From Candidatus Nitrosopumilus sp. (GTDB lineage Archaea; Thermoproteota; Nitrososphaeria; Nitrososphaerales; Nitrosopumilaceae), in NCBI GenBank assembly GCA_013215285.1, contig JABSRD010000001.1:62001-126000 (forward strand): a stretch of DNA of 64,000 nucleotides, given 5' to 3'. Within the stretch, counting starts at the first letter, position 1; each line of letters opens with the position of its first letter. Positions 7,366 to 16,807 of the stretch are shown piece by piece. The notes under the pieces were generated by a model. It did not search any database. It was not told the origin of the DNA and saw only the letters and a program-made list of their open reading frames with translations. A program made the translations under genes and the position numbers.

Positions 7366-10344
7366 TCATCGTACATTGAAAAAATCAGTTACTATCAAAT
7401 CATGATACTGTAACTGAACAACATATACACCAGGATCAAATGGTTGTGATAGAACTTCTGTGAATAATCCAGATGAATTATCTTTTAGAGAAATTTCTTC
7501 AACCAGATTTCCTCTTTGATCAAAAACATCAACAAAAAGATCTTCTCTAAATGCAATAGTCTTTTGAACGGCACCAGAGATTATTAATTTGTCATGGTCA
7601 TAGTGTGCTTCAATTACTGCAACACGTGAACGGACAGGAAGATATCTTTCAATGATAGTTTTTAGTTCATCTAGATTGTCATCTACACTTTTAGCATTAC
7701 TGTCAGTAAAACTAAATTTAACTTGATTAATCACTGATGCAAATCTAGGATTATTTTCAAAATTTTCACCTCCAAATTCTTTTGCAAATGATTGAAGTTC
7801 TTCAAATTCACGGGCAAGATCTACCATATTCAAATTTGAAGTGCTGTATTTGTAATCAAATTCTTCTTCAATATGGATAATCTGAGTAGCCTTGGAATCC
7901 TTGTACTGTAACATTACAACATAAAGACCAGGTTCTGTTGGTGCAATCCACTGTGTATAAAAATTACCTTGTGTGGTATCAGTAAATTCTAAACTACTGT
8001 GAACAGAACCATCCATTTTGAAAATTGTGACATAGAGATTTTCTCGTCTATCAAAAACAGATTTGTCAGTTGCACCTTTAATTATCCAGATGTCCTTTTC
8101 AGCATCAAAGGAAATATCATAAATGATACTACTGTTATTGAGTGTTAAATGTTCACTCAAATAGTCACCAATTTCTAGAATTTTTGATTCAGCGTCAACA
8201 AAGTTTGCAATTTCAATTAAATCATAAGCATCATCAATCATTTGATTATAATCATTAACATGTGCAGAAAACTCACTGTTATAGAAAGTAGATACCATAT
8301 TTGAGAAAGTGTCTAATTTTTTACGGAACTCAATACGTTTGATTTCATCTATAGAATACCCAACATCAGAACCATGTGGATCATCAGTGTATGCTTGAGA
8401 AACCATAGTCCATTCATTAAATAATTCACGGACAAGTACATCAGCCTGATCAAGATCATTTTTAATCACTAAATCTCGTACAGTGTCAATTTTTTCATTA
8501 AATTTTTCTGTAAATTCAATATAGTTTGGTAGGAATCTATTTTTAGTTAGACTCAACTCAACTAAATTTTCAATAGATTTTGCTCGCTGTAAAATATCAC
8601 TAGCACGAACTTTGAAGGCATCTTTGGTATAAGAATCCAAATCAGTTTTAATTTGAGGAGCTTTTTCACTAACCCAAGTTAGTAAAACCTCAATTCTATC
8701 AATTCGCATAATTGATGGATTTCCAGATTCCATCTGTTTTGCAGTTTTTAAAATTTTCAAAGCATTATCAATTAAAAATATATTTTCATAGTCTGCTTGA
8801 AGTTCAGCTTTTTCTTTCATTGTATTATATTGAAATTCTAAAACAACTAGTGGGTTTCGTTTTTCTCGAAGTTCAGTCATGGACTGATCAAATTCTGAAA
8901 CAATTTCCAAAATTTCATCTACTGAATTAGCATTTTTGACTAGCTCCAAAAGTAATTTCCAGTCATCAACAAGACTAGAATCAGCACCACTAGATTGGGA
9001 AATTTCAACACTTTTACTAATTCTTGATGAAATGTCAATTATCTGAGTCATTTGATAAATTTTGGAATCTGAATCCAAAATATCATCAACTGATGTCGCA
9101 AGTACCAAACTAGATTCTAATTTCTTCCAATCAGGAAGAATTAAGACTATAAGATCATCATTCTCATCAGAATCAGATGAAATGAATCGCTCAACGTTAG
9201 CTAATTCTCGTAAGAGTATAGCAGCTTTATGTAATTCAGAAACACGTGTTTTTGATTCAAGTAGTTCTTCAATAGATTCTTTTCCCATTAGTGAAGGTTT
9301 TACTCTATCCCAATCATTTTGAACAAGACGATACAAGTCACTTTGTTTTCTTGATACAATGTCAAGATATCTAGATTTTGAAAGAATGTCTATTAATTCT
9401 GTTATTTCATCAGAGTAAATTGGTGCAGTTCCCCTAGCAAAAATAAATCCAATCTCATTTTTCACAGATTTACTCATTACGGTATCAGACTTTTTCATCA
9501 AGTTCAGTAACGTCTCTTCTAATTCATCAAAAGTTGGTGTTCTCTTACTTGTAGTTTTTTCAGGATTTACATTTCTAATATCTACAAATGCATCAGTTAA
9601 CAAATCAATTGCTTTTGTTTTATCACCAATTTCATAATAAAATATGGCTGAAAAAATTATTCTATCAATAGACTTTGCAATATCAAAAGATATTTCACCA
9701 TCATTTGATAATTGTTGTACAGAATCCAATAAAGAGGATATAGCAGGTCTGATTAATGGATCTATTTCAAAAATTAAATCATTTACAAAAAATTCATCCC
9801 ACAAATCAACATAAACAGATTCTAGTTCAGACAAGTTATTTGGAATTTGATCAGATATTGGAGATGAAATATCAAACAGATCACTTATCAATGATGCTTG
9901 GCTAGATACCAAATCTTGGGCAACAGATATTTTTTCAACATCATTTAATTCAGCATAAGGAAAAGAAGTCACACTAAATGTAGTTGATTTTGCATAATCA
10001 CCATAAAATAATTTAATTTCATACTCACCAGCAATTCCACATATTCTACCTTTTAGTGGGATTACATCAGTTATGAAAACACCATTTGATAATGGTATTA
10101 GTTGTTGAATCTGACATAAATCCCCCTGAGGGTTGATTATTTGCATTATTAGAAAAGAGTCATCAAAGATACTTGCTACTTGACCATAGATGAATAGGGG
10201 TGCGCCATTTTCATAATCTCCAAAATTTTCAAGAATAGTAATTCTATCAGGACTCTGTGCTGAGGCATATACAGGCATCAAAAGAATTACAATTAGGCTC
10301 AAAACTATAGGAATTTTCCCCATGGATCTCAACTTTTGACTCAT
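7366..10344 (-). CDS. Large exported protein with three related beta-sandwich-like modules
   Basis: The 992-residue product begins with a clear signal peptide (hydrophobic core IPIVLSLIVILLMPVYASA). Three modules resemble each other: residues about 36-130, 755-842 and 907-992. Each reads roughly as a hydrophobic strand, LFVDVF or LYVTIF, a D-rich turn, then PGVYVVQLQY or PGLYVVMLQY, like the MG2/Y-domain strands of secreted archaeal proteins. The middle 600 residues are acidic, helical and probably coiled-coil. There is no obvious C-terminal anchor. A second Met at 10323 is an alternative start, but a TATA-like element at about 10378-10390 favours 10344. Function unknown; probably cell-surface or S-layer associated. 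Confidence 0.7.
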   Translation of the reverse strand: MSQKLRSMGKIPIVLSLIVILLMPVYASAQSPDRITILENFGDYENGAPLFIYGQVASIFDDSFLIMQIINPQGDLCQIQQLIPLSNGVFITDVIPLKGRICGIAGEYEIKLFYGDYAKSTTFSVTSFPYAELNDVEKISVAQDLVSSQASLISDLFDISSPISDQIPNNLSELESVYVDLWDEFFVNDLIFEIDPLIRPAISSLLDSVQQLSNDGEISFDIAKSIDRIIFSAIFYYEIGDKTKAIDLLTDAFVDIRNVNPEKTTSKRTPTFDELEETLLNLMKKSDTVMSKSVKNEIGFIFARGTAPIYSDEITELIDILSKSRYLDIVSRKQSDLYRLVQNDWDRVKPSLMGKESIEELLESKTRVSELHKAAILLRELANVERFISSDSDENDDLIVLILPDWKKLESSLVLATSVDDILDSDSKIYQMTQIIDISSRISKSVEISQSSGADSSLVDDWKLLLELVKNANSVDEILEIVSEFDQSMTELREKRNPLVVLEFQYNTMKEKAELQADYENIFLIDNALKILKTAKQMESGNPSIMRIDRIEVLLTWVSEKAPQIKTDLDSYTKDAFKVRASDILQRAKSIENLVELSLTKNRFLPNYIEFTEKFNEKIDTVRDLVIKNDLDQADVLVRELFNEWTMVSQAYTDDPHGSDVGYSIDEIKRIEFRKKLDTFSNMVSTFYNSEFSAHVNDYNQMIDDAYDLIEIANFVDAESKILEIGDYLSEHLTLNNSSIIYDISFDAEKDIWIIKGATDKSVFDRRENLYVTIFKMDGSVHSSLEFTDTTQGNFYTQWIAPTEPGLYVVMLQYKDSKATQIIHIEEEFDYKYSTSNLNMVDLAREFEELQSFAKEFGGENFENNPRFASVINQVKFSFTDSNAKSVDDNLDELKTIIERYLPVRSRVAVIEAHYDHDKLIISGAVQKTIAFREDLFVDVFDQRGNLVEEISLKDNSSGLFTEVLSQPFDPGVYVVQLQYHDLIVTDFFNVR

Positions 10345-10408
10345 TGTACTTAAAACTTGAGTAGCTTTGATACTAGGAAAAATTATAATTTACTATCTTT
10401 TTTATTTT

Positions 10409-10696
10409 TTATAATTCCAAGCCAAACGAACTTGCAATACTAGTGAATTTTTTATATTCTTCAAGATATGTTCTGCCTTTTTCTGTAATTACAAAGACAT
10501 TTTTGCCATCATACTCTATTTTGTTAATCAATTCAGATCCCGTCAGGTTTTTCAGGAAGCTAGACATTCTTGAATACGATAGATTTGATTTTACAATTAA
10601 TGGAGTTACTCTGATTCCTTGTTGTCCTGATTCTTGTGTAAAAGACAAAAGATCTGCTACAATCTGAGTACTGTTACGATATTCGACCATATTCAA
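10409..10696 (-). CDS. Small winged-helix DNA-binding protein
   Basis: A 95-residue protein with a helix-turn-helix and wing: TPLIVKSNLSYSRMSSFLKNL as the recognition region, then a beta hairpin (KIEYDGKNVFVITEKGRTYLEEY). This matches the archaeal HTH_45 / Sso10a-like winged-helix type, often dimeric. The Met at 10690 is an alternative start. The intergenic region upstream holds a perfect inverted repeat and a pair of direct repeats that could be its own operators. The target genes are not known. Confidence 0.75.
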   Translation of the reverse strand: MNMVEYRNSTQIVADLLSFTQESGQQGIRVTPLIVKSNLSYSRMSSFLKNLTGSELINKIEYDGKNVFVITEKGRTYLEEYKKFTSIASSFGLEL

Positions 10697-10723
10697 GAAT
10701 TCTATGATTAAAGTATATGAGGT

Positions 10724-10842
10724 TAACTATCAAATTGACTATTTCAAATAATTTTTTTGAATTTAGTTACATATTGTTTTTCAGTTTTTTGTAATCTCAT
10801 ATACGATTACAAATCTGTAACTATCAACTGAACCTTGACTAT
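10724..10842. repeat. Direct-repeat pair TAACTATCAA...TTGACTAT
   Basis: TAACTATCAA is followed by TTGACTAT at 10724-10742 (sharing one A) and again at 10818-10827 plus 10835-10842, with seven extra bases between the two halves in the second copy. The copies flank the 26-base palindrome at 10788-10813, upstream of the winged-helix gene. They could be regulator-binding sites. This rests on pattern only. Confidence 0.4.
10788..10813. promoter_or_regulatory. Perfect 9-base inverted repeat, operator-like
   Basis: TTTGTAATC at 10788-10796 is mirrored exactly by GATTACAAA at 10805-10813 around an 8-base AT-rich spacer. It lies 92 bases upstream of the winged-helix start at 10696, inside the roughly 260-base region between that gene and mtnA. 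A dimeric winged-helix protein would fit such a site. A transcribed hairpin is the alternative. Confidence 0.45.
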
Positions 10843-10957
10843 GAGATATGACATAAACTGAATCAAGATAGTCTGAAATTAGATTTTCAAGGTTTGATTC
10901 TGACACAAATTAACAGAATCAACAAATCTTACTAAAAAGTAGAGGTTAACACTGGAG

Positions 10958-12010
10958 TTATGAATTGTCAGATTCAAATAATTTTGGGATAGATTTATCG
11001 TATGGAGCTGTAGCCACACCTTTTTCGGTAATAATTCCTGAAATTAGTTCAGGCGGAGTCATATCAAATGCAGGGTTTATCACGTTGATATCATCAGGAG
11101 CAGTCTTTTTATCACCAATTCCTGTCACTTCACTTCCCTTTCGCATCTCAATTATAACATCTTCAGCTTTTGTTTTCAAATCAATTGTAGATAATGGTGC
11201 TGCTACATAAAATGGAATTCCATGTTGTTTAGCCATAATTGCCACTTGATAAGTTCCAATTTTGTTAAAGACATGACCAGTCTTTACAATTCTATCAGCT
11301 CCTACTATTACTTTATTGACTAATCCATTTGCCATAGTATAACCTACAGCAGTATCTGGAATCAAACTAACATCAAAACCATCATGTTTTAATTCAAATG
11401 CAGTTAATCGTGAGCCTTGTTGGATTGGTCTAGTCTCAGTTGCTATTACTTTGATATTTTTTCCACTTTCTCTTGTTGCTCTAATTACACCTAAAGCTGT
11501 TCCATAAGCAACTGTAGCTAATGCACCAGCGTTACAATGAGTCATTATAGTATCATTATCATCAAAAAGAACAGACCCATTTTTTCCCATAGTTTTATTA
11601 ATTTCAATATCTTCATCAGCCATTTTTTTAGCTTTTGAAATAACCAAATCTCTAATTTGTTCAACTGTATCACCAGACTTTGCAACATTCATGATTTTTT
11701 CTAATCCCCAGCCTAAATTTACTGCTGTAGGTCTAGTTGCAAAAAGAATTTTTCTTGCATCTTCTAAATCAGATATTAAATCATCTTTTGTGGTTGCTTT
11801 GCTTTGTAATACAGCTAATGCTAATCCAAATGCACCAGAAACCCCAATTGCTGGAGCGCCTCTAACTATCAGAGTTTTAATTGCATTTGCAACTTGGTTA
11901 AAATCATCGTATTCTACAAATATTAGTTCATTAGGTAATTTGGTTTGTTCAATCATTACAACTTTGTTATCTTTCCATTCTACTGTTCTCAAATCAGTTA
12001 CATTTTCCAT
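10958..12010 (-). CDS. mtnA: S-methyl-5-thioribose-1-phosphate isomerase (eIF2B-alpha-like)
   Basis: The family isomerises methylthioribose-1-phosphate to methylthioribulose-1-phosphate in methionine salvage. The 350-residue product has RGAPAIGVSGAFGLALA near residue 49, THCNAGALATVAYGTALG with the catalytic cysteine near 158, ATETRP, and GADRIVKTGHVFNKIGT near 240 with the catalytic aspartate. These favour MtnA over the related ribose-1,5-bisphosphate isomerase. Annotation as an archaeal RBP isomerase or eIF2B homologue is the main alternative. A downstream salvage partner is not visible in the window. Confidence 0.88.
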   Translation of the reverse strand: MENVTDLRTVEWKDNKVVMIEQTKLPNELIFVEYDDFNQVANAIKTLIVRGAPAIGVSGAFGLALAVLQSKATTKDDLISDLEDARKILFATRPTAVNLGWGLEKIMNVAKSGDTVEQIRDLVISKAKKMADEDIEINKTMGKNGSVLFDDNDTIMTHCNAGALATVAYGTALGVIRATRESGKNIKVIATETRPIQQGSRLTAFELKHDGFDVSLIPDTAVGYTMANGLVNKVIVGADRIVKTGHVFNKIGTYQVAIMAKQHGIPFYVAAPLSTIDLKTKAEDVIIEMRKGSEVTGIGDKKTAPDDINVINPAFDMTPPELISGIITEKGVATAPYDKSIPKLFESDNS

Positions 12011-12052
12011 GTTATATCAGAAAATTCTAAAGATCTATTTAAAATAAATCAA

Positions 12053-12865
12053 TTATTTATTGTCAAAGGACTGTTTGCCTTTGACATATTTTTTTGCAAT
12101 TGATTTTGCATTTTTGACTTTTTTAGCATACATATTGTTAATTTTATCAATTTGCCAAAATGAATCTTCATCAATTAATGATAAATTTGGAATTACACAA
12201 TGACCACCAATGAATCCTGGGAATAGTTTTGGTCTGTTGCCAATAAATTTATGAATTTCATCAGAGAATTCCCACATTTCATCATAATCTACACCATGTT
12301 TTTTGGCAATCATATTGCTTAATTGAGTATAATTTATCAGCCAACCATAGTAAGTTGTATCTACCACAATTTTTGCCAATTCTAATGTAATAGGATCAGA
12401 CATTTGTTTTGTTTTAATTCCACATTTTTTTAAAATGCTTGAATAAGTTTTTGACGCCCATTGTTTTTCGGGTGCATTTTTTTCAAGCGCATAAAATTTT
12501 GTATATTTTTTTATATCAGAATGCATTCTTTTATGAACACCACGTGTAGCACTGTAAATTACAGGAATTTTTAAAACTAGTTGAAGTTTTTCTGTAATAT
12601 GAGGACTAACTGTACTATGTACTACAATATATTTTGGAAGAAAATGTTTGTAAAGATCCTTTACATGTAATTAAAATCTATTAGAAAATGGAATACATAT
12701 ATGAAGAAAAGAAGTATTTAGATCTTTATGAGCATTAAATTTTTTTGTGTTCATTATTTTAGAATTAATATCGTATCCAACAACAGTACGAGTTTTTGAT
12801 AAAACCTTGAGAATGGGTAATCCAATTTCGCCTAATCCAGCAACAATGTCTTTTTCATTTTTCAT
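12053..12865 (-). pseudogene. Nucleotide-sugar dehydrogenase-like gene broken by an in-frame TAA
   Basis: A single frame from the ATG at 12865 to 12053 (270 codons) is interrupted only by a TAA at 12673-12671. The N-terminal part has a Rossmann start (VAGLGEIGLPIL) and the sequence after the stop continues in the same frame with HSTVSPHITEKL, SATRGVHKRMHSDIKKYTKF, VDTTYYGWLINYTQL and GFIGGHCVIPN. The intact relative at 49472-50209 has matching segments in the same order (HSTVIPGTTK, RGVHKRFSEDIKKYTKF, VDTTYYGWLINYAQ, IIGGHCVIPN). The second half could start again at the ATG at 12526. It heads the surface-glycan block, divergent from the aminotransferase. Confidence 0.8.
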
Positions 12866-12972
12866 GTATTACAAGAGAAGAATTAATCAAGGAATTATTA
12901 GTTTTTGCTTTTAGATGTCTATAACATTCTTTATTATGTCAAATATTCAATATAAAATACAGTGAAAAAATT

Positions 12973-14049
12973 ATGCAAAAACGAATCTATCTAATGAGGC
13001 CTAATGTCGATTCTCAAGAAGTCAAAGAAATTCAAAAAGTAATTCATTCAAAGTTTCTTACCGAAGGGAAAGTTACACAGCAATTTGAAAAAACAATAGC
13101 AAAATATACTTGTACTAAATATGCTGTTGCTACTACCTCAGCAACAACTGCATTACATACAATGTTTCATTGTATAGGAGTAAAAGGAAAAAAGGTATTA
13201 GTTTCAGATTTTACATTTCCAGCAACCATTTTAGCAATTATTCAAGCTGGAGGAAAACCAATTCTAGTTGATGTAGATAAATTCAGTATGAATGTAACAA
13301 GAGAAATAATTGAAGATGCATTAAACTCATCAATAAAATTTATAGCACCAGTTTCACTCTTTGGAAATCCATTAAATATTGATTTTTATGGTTTAAGAAA
13401 ACAAGGAGTAAAAATTATTGAAGATGGGGCCACAAACTTAGGTACAAAAGTGAATAACAGATTTGTAGGTTCATTAGCAGATGCTACATGCTTTAGTTTT
13501 CATCCTAGGAAAATTATTACAACTGGGGAAGGAGGAATGATTACAACAAATAATAAAAAGTTGATAGAAAAAATTCGTTCCTTTAAAGCATTTGGAAAAG
13601 TAAATTCAAAGTTTGTCAATATTGGAACAAATTACAAGCTTTCAGATATTCAAAGTGCAATAGGTCTTGCTCAAATGAGAAAAATTGAAAAAATAATTAA
13701 AAAGAGAATCAAACAAGCTAAAATCTATAATGAATTATTATCAAAAATTGATTTTATAGAACCACAAAAACAAACTCAAAAATCTCGTCACACATATCAA
13801 TCATATGTTTGCACAATATCTAAGCAAGGTTTACGAGATAAAATAATTAAAAAATTATCCCAAAAAAATATTGAATCTCAAATAGGAACTTATGCATTAC
13901 ATTCTCTACCTGCATTTAAGAAAATACCTAAAATTGGAAAGCTTGAAAATTCAGAATTTTTATATAAAAATTCTATTTCATTACCCCTTCATGTAGAATT
14001 ATCAGAAAAAGATCAAGGTTATATTTACTCATTAATTAAAAATGTATAA
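12973..14049 (+). CDS. DegT/DnrJ/EryC1-family sugar aminotransferase
   Basis: A 358-residue PLP-dependent aminotransferase that, in this family, puts an amino group on a keto-sugar nucleotide. Visible signatures are the N-terminal SKFLTEGKVTQQFEK, VSDFTFPATILAIIQAGGKP, IIEDGATNLGTK (PLP aspartate region) and FSFHPRKIITTGEGGM, which contains the Schiff-base lysine near residue 182. The length is normal. It is followed by a co-directed epimerase. The pair suggests synthesis of an amino-sugar for the surface glycan. The specific sugar cannot be read from sequence. Confidence 0.88.
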   Translation: MQKRIYLMRPNVDSQEVKEIQKVIHSKFLTEGKVTQQFEKTIAKYTCTKYAVATTSATTALHTMFHCIGVKGKKVLVSDFTFPATILAIIQAGGKPILVDVDKFSMNVTREIIEDALNSSIKFIAPVSLFGNPLNIDFYGLRKQGVKIIEDGATNLGTKVNNRFVGSLADATCFSFHPRKIITTGEGGMITTNNKKLIEKIRSFKAFGKVNSKFVNIGTNYKLSDIQSAIGLAQMRKIEKIIKKRIKQAKIYNELLSKIDFIEPQKQTQKSRHTYQSYVCTISKQGLRDKIIKKLSQKNIESQIGTYALHSLPAFKKIPKIGKLENSEFLYKNSISLPLHVELSEKDQGYIYSLIKNV

Positions 14050-14104
14050 TTAAAATGAATTTGTTTAAAATACAATATTATAATTTTATAATCGGAGTTT
14101 GATA

Positions 14105-15049
14105 ATGGTAAAACGGAAAGCTCTAGTTACAGGTGGCGCGGGTTTTATTGGTTCACATTTATGTAATAAATTACTTAAAAATAATTATGATGTAATTGCA
14201 TATGATGATCTTTCAAATGGGAGTGGAAGAAAAAATATATCAAAAGACGTAAAATTTGTCAAAGGTAGTATATTGAATGTTAAAAAAGTAAGAGATCTTT
14301 GTAAAAAAGTAAATGTTGTTTTTAATTTAGCAGTAAAACCTCTTGTAATGTCATTTTATGATCCTGATGAAGTCGTAAGGGTAAATGATTTTGGAACATA
14401 TCTTGTTGGGAAATCATGTGTAAATACTAAAACAAAATTAATCCATGTTTCATCTAGTGAAGCTTATGGTTCAGCAATTTCACTACCAATGAAAGAAAAA
14501 CATCCATTACTTCCATCAACAATTTATGCATCCTCAAAAGCAGCATCAGAATTGTATGTAAGAGGATTTGAAAAAACAGACGGGTTGAAAATGGTTATTC
14601 TACGACCATTCAATAGTTATGGAGAATTTATGAGAGAGGATGTATATGGTGCAGTATTTCCAAAATTTTTTGATCGTCTTGATCAAAAGAAAGTTTGTAT
14701 CATTACTGGAACTGGAAAGCAAACAAGAGATTTTACATATGTAGATGATACATGTGAAGGAATTATGTTAGCAGATCAAACTAAACAAGCAATTGGAAAT
14801 ACGTTCAATATTGCACAAGGAAAAGAAACTTCAATTAATAAAATAGCACAGTTAATGACAAAAAAATATAATGAAAGTACTGGAGAAAACATTAGTAATA
14901 AATTTAGATATATAAAATCTAGGTCAGGGGATGTGAAAAGACATTTAGCAGATATTTCTAATGCTAAGAAAATTTTAGGTTACAAACCAAGAATATCAAT
15001 TGAAGAAGGATTAAATAAAATAATTGAATGGAATATAATTAATCGTTAA
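14105..15049 (+). CDS. NAD-dependent sugar-nucleotide epimerase/dehydratase (extended SDR)
   Basis: A 314-residue extended SDR close to UDP-glucose 4-epimerases and dTDP-glucose 4,6-dehydratases. It has TGGAGFIGSHL at the start, SSSEAYGS, YASSKAASE with the YxxxK catalytic pair near residue 146, LRPFNSYGE, and GKQTRDFTYVDDTCEG. I choose the ATG at 14105 because a GGAG lies at 14095-14098 with suitable spacing. The TTG at 14099 would sit on top of it. It probably acts with the upstream aminotransferase. Confidence 0.87.
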   Translation: MVKRKALVTGGAGFIGSHLCNKLLKNNYDVIAYDDLSNGSGRKNISKDVKFVKGSILNVKKVRDLCKKVNVVFNLAVKPLVMSFYDPDEVVRVNDFGTYLVGKSCVNTKTKLIHVSSSEAYGSAISLPMKEKHPLLPSTIYASSKAASELYVRGFEKTDGLKMVILRPFNSYGEFMREDVYGAVFPKFFDRLDQKKVCIITGTGKQTRDFTYVDDTCEGIMLADQTKQAIGNTFNIAQGKETSINKIAQLMTKKYNESTGENISNKFRYIKSRSGDVKRHLADISNAKKILGYKPRISIEEGLNKIIEWNIINR

Positions 15050-15054
15050 TTAAA

Positions 15055-15941
15055 TTAAAGTTTTAATTCATCATTTAACCATGTATCAATTTTTTTTGTT
15101 GGTTCAAAATTAAATAAATTTTTAGCATTTGAAATATTCATTATTAAGGAAAATGAAGAAGTCCTAACAAGTAATTCTTTTTCATCTATAGGAATTTTAT
15201 GTAAGAATGATATAGATTGTATTAAACTAAACAAGTTAACACCCTTTCCAAATCCAATATTGAAAATACCTTGTTTTGGTTGATTAATCAATTTCAGTAA
15301 AAATTGAATAAAATCAGAAATATGCAAATAATCTCTTTCGATGTTTGGATTAATTTTGAGTTTAGAAAAATTTTTTGATTTGAGGCATCTAATAATACAT
15401 GAGGGAATGCATTATGAGCCGAATCTAACCCATAAAGTTGAGTTAAACGCAATATAGTTAAAGGAATTTTGTTATTATTACATAATGCATTACACATTAT
15501 TTCTGCTGCTGCCTTACTACAACCATATAGTGATAATGGTTGAATAGGATGATTTTCATCAATAGGATTACTCATAGGTATTCCATAAACAGAGATACTA
15601 CTAGCAAAAACAAAATGTGATAATTTTGATTTTATGAGATTTAAAAAATTTGATAAAGCAATTACATTATCATTAAAACTTTCACGGATTTGATGAGGAT
15701 TAAATTCGATGGATAAATTACCTGCTAAATAAACTACCATTAAATTTGAAGGTAATTGAGAAATTATTTTTTCAAGCAAATTAAAATTTAACAAATCACA
15801 TTCAAAAAATGTAATATTTTTGTGATTATTTTTTAAAATTTGTTTATCTAAGACATATACATTATCAATGTTCAACGATTCAAGTAAATAATTTCCTATT
15901 GAACCACCTCCACCTACAATTAATAAATTATTTTTAGTCAA
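15055..15941 (-). pseudogene. Extended-SDR epimerase broken by a frameshift in a homopolymer
   Basis: The N-terminal frame (from 15941) has GGGGSIGNYLLESL, ASSISVYGIP and YGCSKAAAE with the catalytic YxxxK, then leaves the family pattern. The frame ending at 15055 carries the continuation: INPNIERDYLHISDFIQFL (the normal RDY-hD step) and GIFNIGFGKG. The switch lies at an A5T6 run at 15366-15376, consistent with a one-base indel. Joined, the product would be about 294 residues, normal for the family. Its ATG overlaps the stop of the upstream epimerase by four bases. It could be an assembly error, a decaying gene or a phase-variable gene. Confidence 0.8.
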
Positions 15942-16807
15942 ATTTTACCACTAGAAAAAATTTCTTTAAATGAATCCTCACAAGTTTTAAAAGAAATTCC
16001 AAATTGTTTTATTTTTTTGTTTGAGAATGTTGTAGAAAATTTAATGTTAGAATTTTCACTTTCTTGAATATTTTGATTGTAGTTTGGAGAAAAACTTTTG
16101 ATCATGTTAAAAAATTTTCGTAAAGTATATGATTTGTCACCAACAAGATTAAAAGTTCCATTTAATTTTTTATTAATTATCAGTTCACAAGTTTTTGCAA
16201 TATCAAATAGATCAATAAACGAGAATTTTGTAGTATCTGGATTGATTAAAGATATTTCTTCATTATTTTTTAACATATGATGAAAACGTGAAAGAACAGA
16301 ATGTTGTGGAATGTTGAGTCCGATTACATAACCTAATCTTAAATTAACAAGATTTGTTGAATCAGGAATCATTGCATTAAAAAGATGCTCAATGAGAAGT
16401 TTTGAAATACCATAAGTTGATTTGGGTTTATTCGTAAATAATTCATCAATATTTTCAGAGTTAGGAGTTCCATATATCGAAATACTTGACAAGTTTATCA
16501 TACAACTGGGGGATTTTTCTTGAACAAAATTTTGAATATTGTAAGCTATTTTGAGATTATCCTCAAAAATTGAATAGTTTGAACTTTTTTCATCAACTAT
16601 TGACGCACAATGAATTATACAGTCAATCTTTTCAGGAAAGAGAGAATTAGGAATAGGATTTTTGAGATCAAAAACTACATGATTACCATTTTCTTGTGAT
16701 CTAGAAAGTGTGTAAATATTATGAGTTCCATTTTTAAGAAAATAATCTTTTAAAAAAGATCCACAAAATCCTGAAGAACCAGTTATTAAAATATTCAATA
16801 CTATCAC
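15938..16807 (-). CDS. NAD-dependent epimerase/dehydratase (extended SDR)
   Basis: A 289-residue extended SDR with ITGSSGFCGSFL at the N-terminus, INLSSISIYGTP, YGISKLLIEHL (YxxxK near residue 132), LRLGYVIG and GTFNLVGDKSYTLRKFF. It probably reduces or epimerises a sugar nucleotide. It sits between a methyltransferase and the frameshifted epimerase, with four-base overlaps on both sides, so the three genes form one tightly coupled operon running from 17565 to 15055. The substrate is unknown. Confidence 0.82.
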   Translation of the reverse strand: MIVLNILITGSSGFCGSFLKDYFLKNGTHNIYTLSRSQENGNHVVFDLKNPIPNSLFPEKIDCIIHCASIVDEKSSNYSIFEDNLKIAYNIQNFVQEKSPSCMINLSSISIYGTPNSENIDELFTNKPKSTYGISKLLIEHLFNAMIPDSTNLVNLRLGYVIGLNIPQHSVLSRFHHMLKNNEEISLINPDTTKFSFIDLFDIAKTCELIINKKLNGTFNLVGDKSYTLRKFFNMIKSFSPNYNQNIQESENSNIKFSTTFSNKKIKQFGISFKTCEDSFKEIFSSGKI

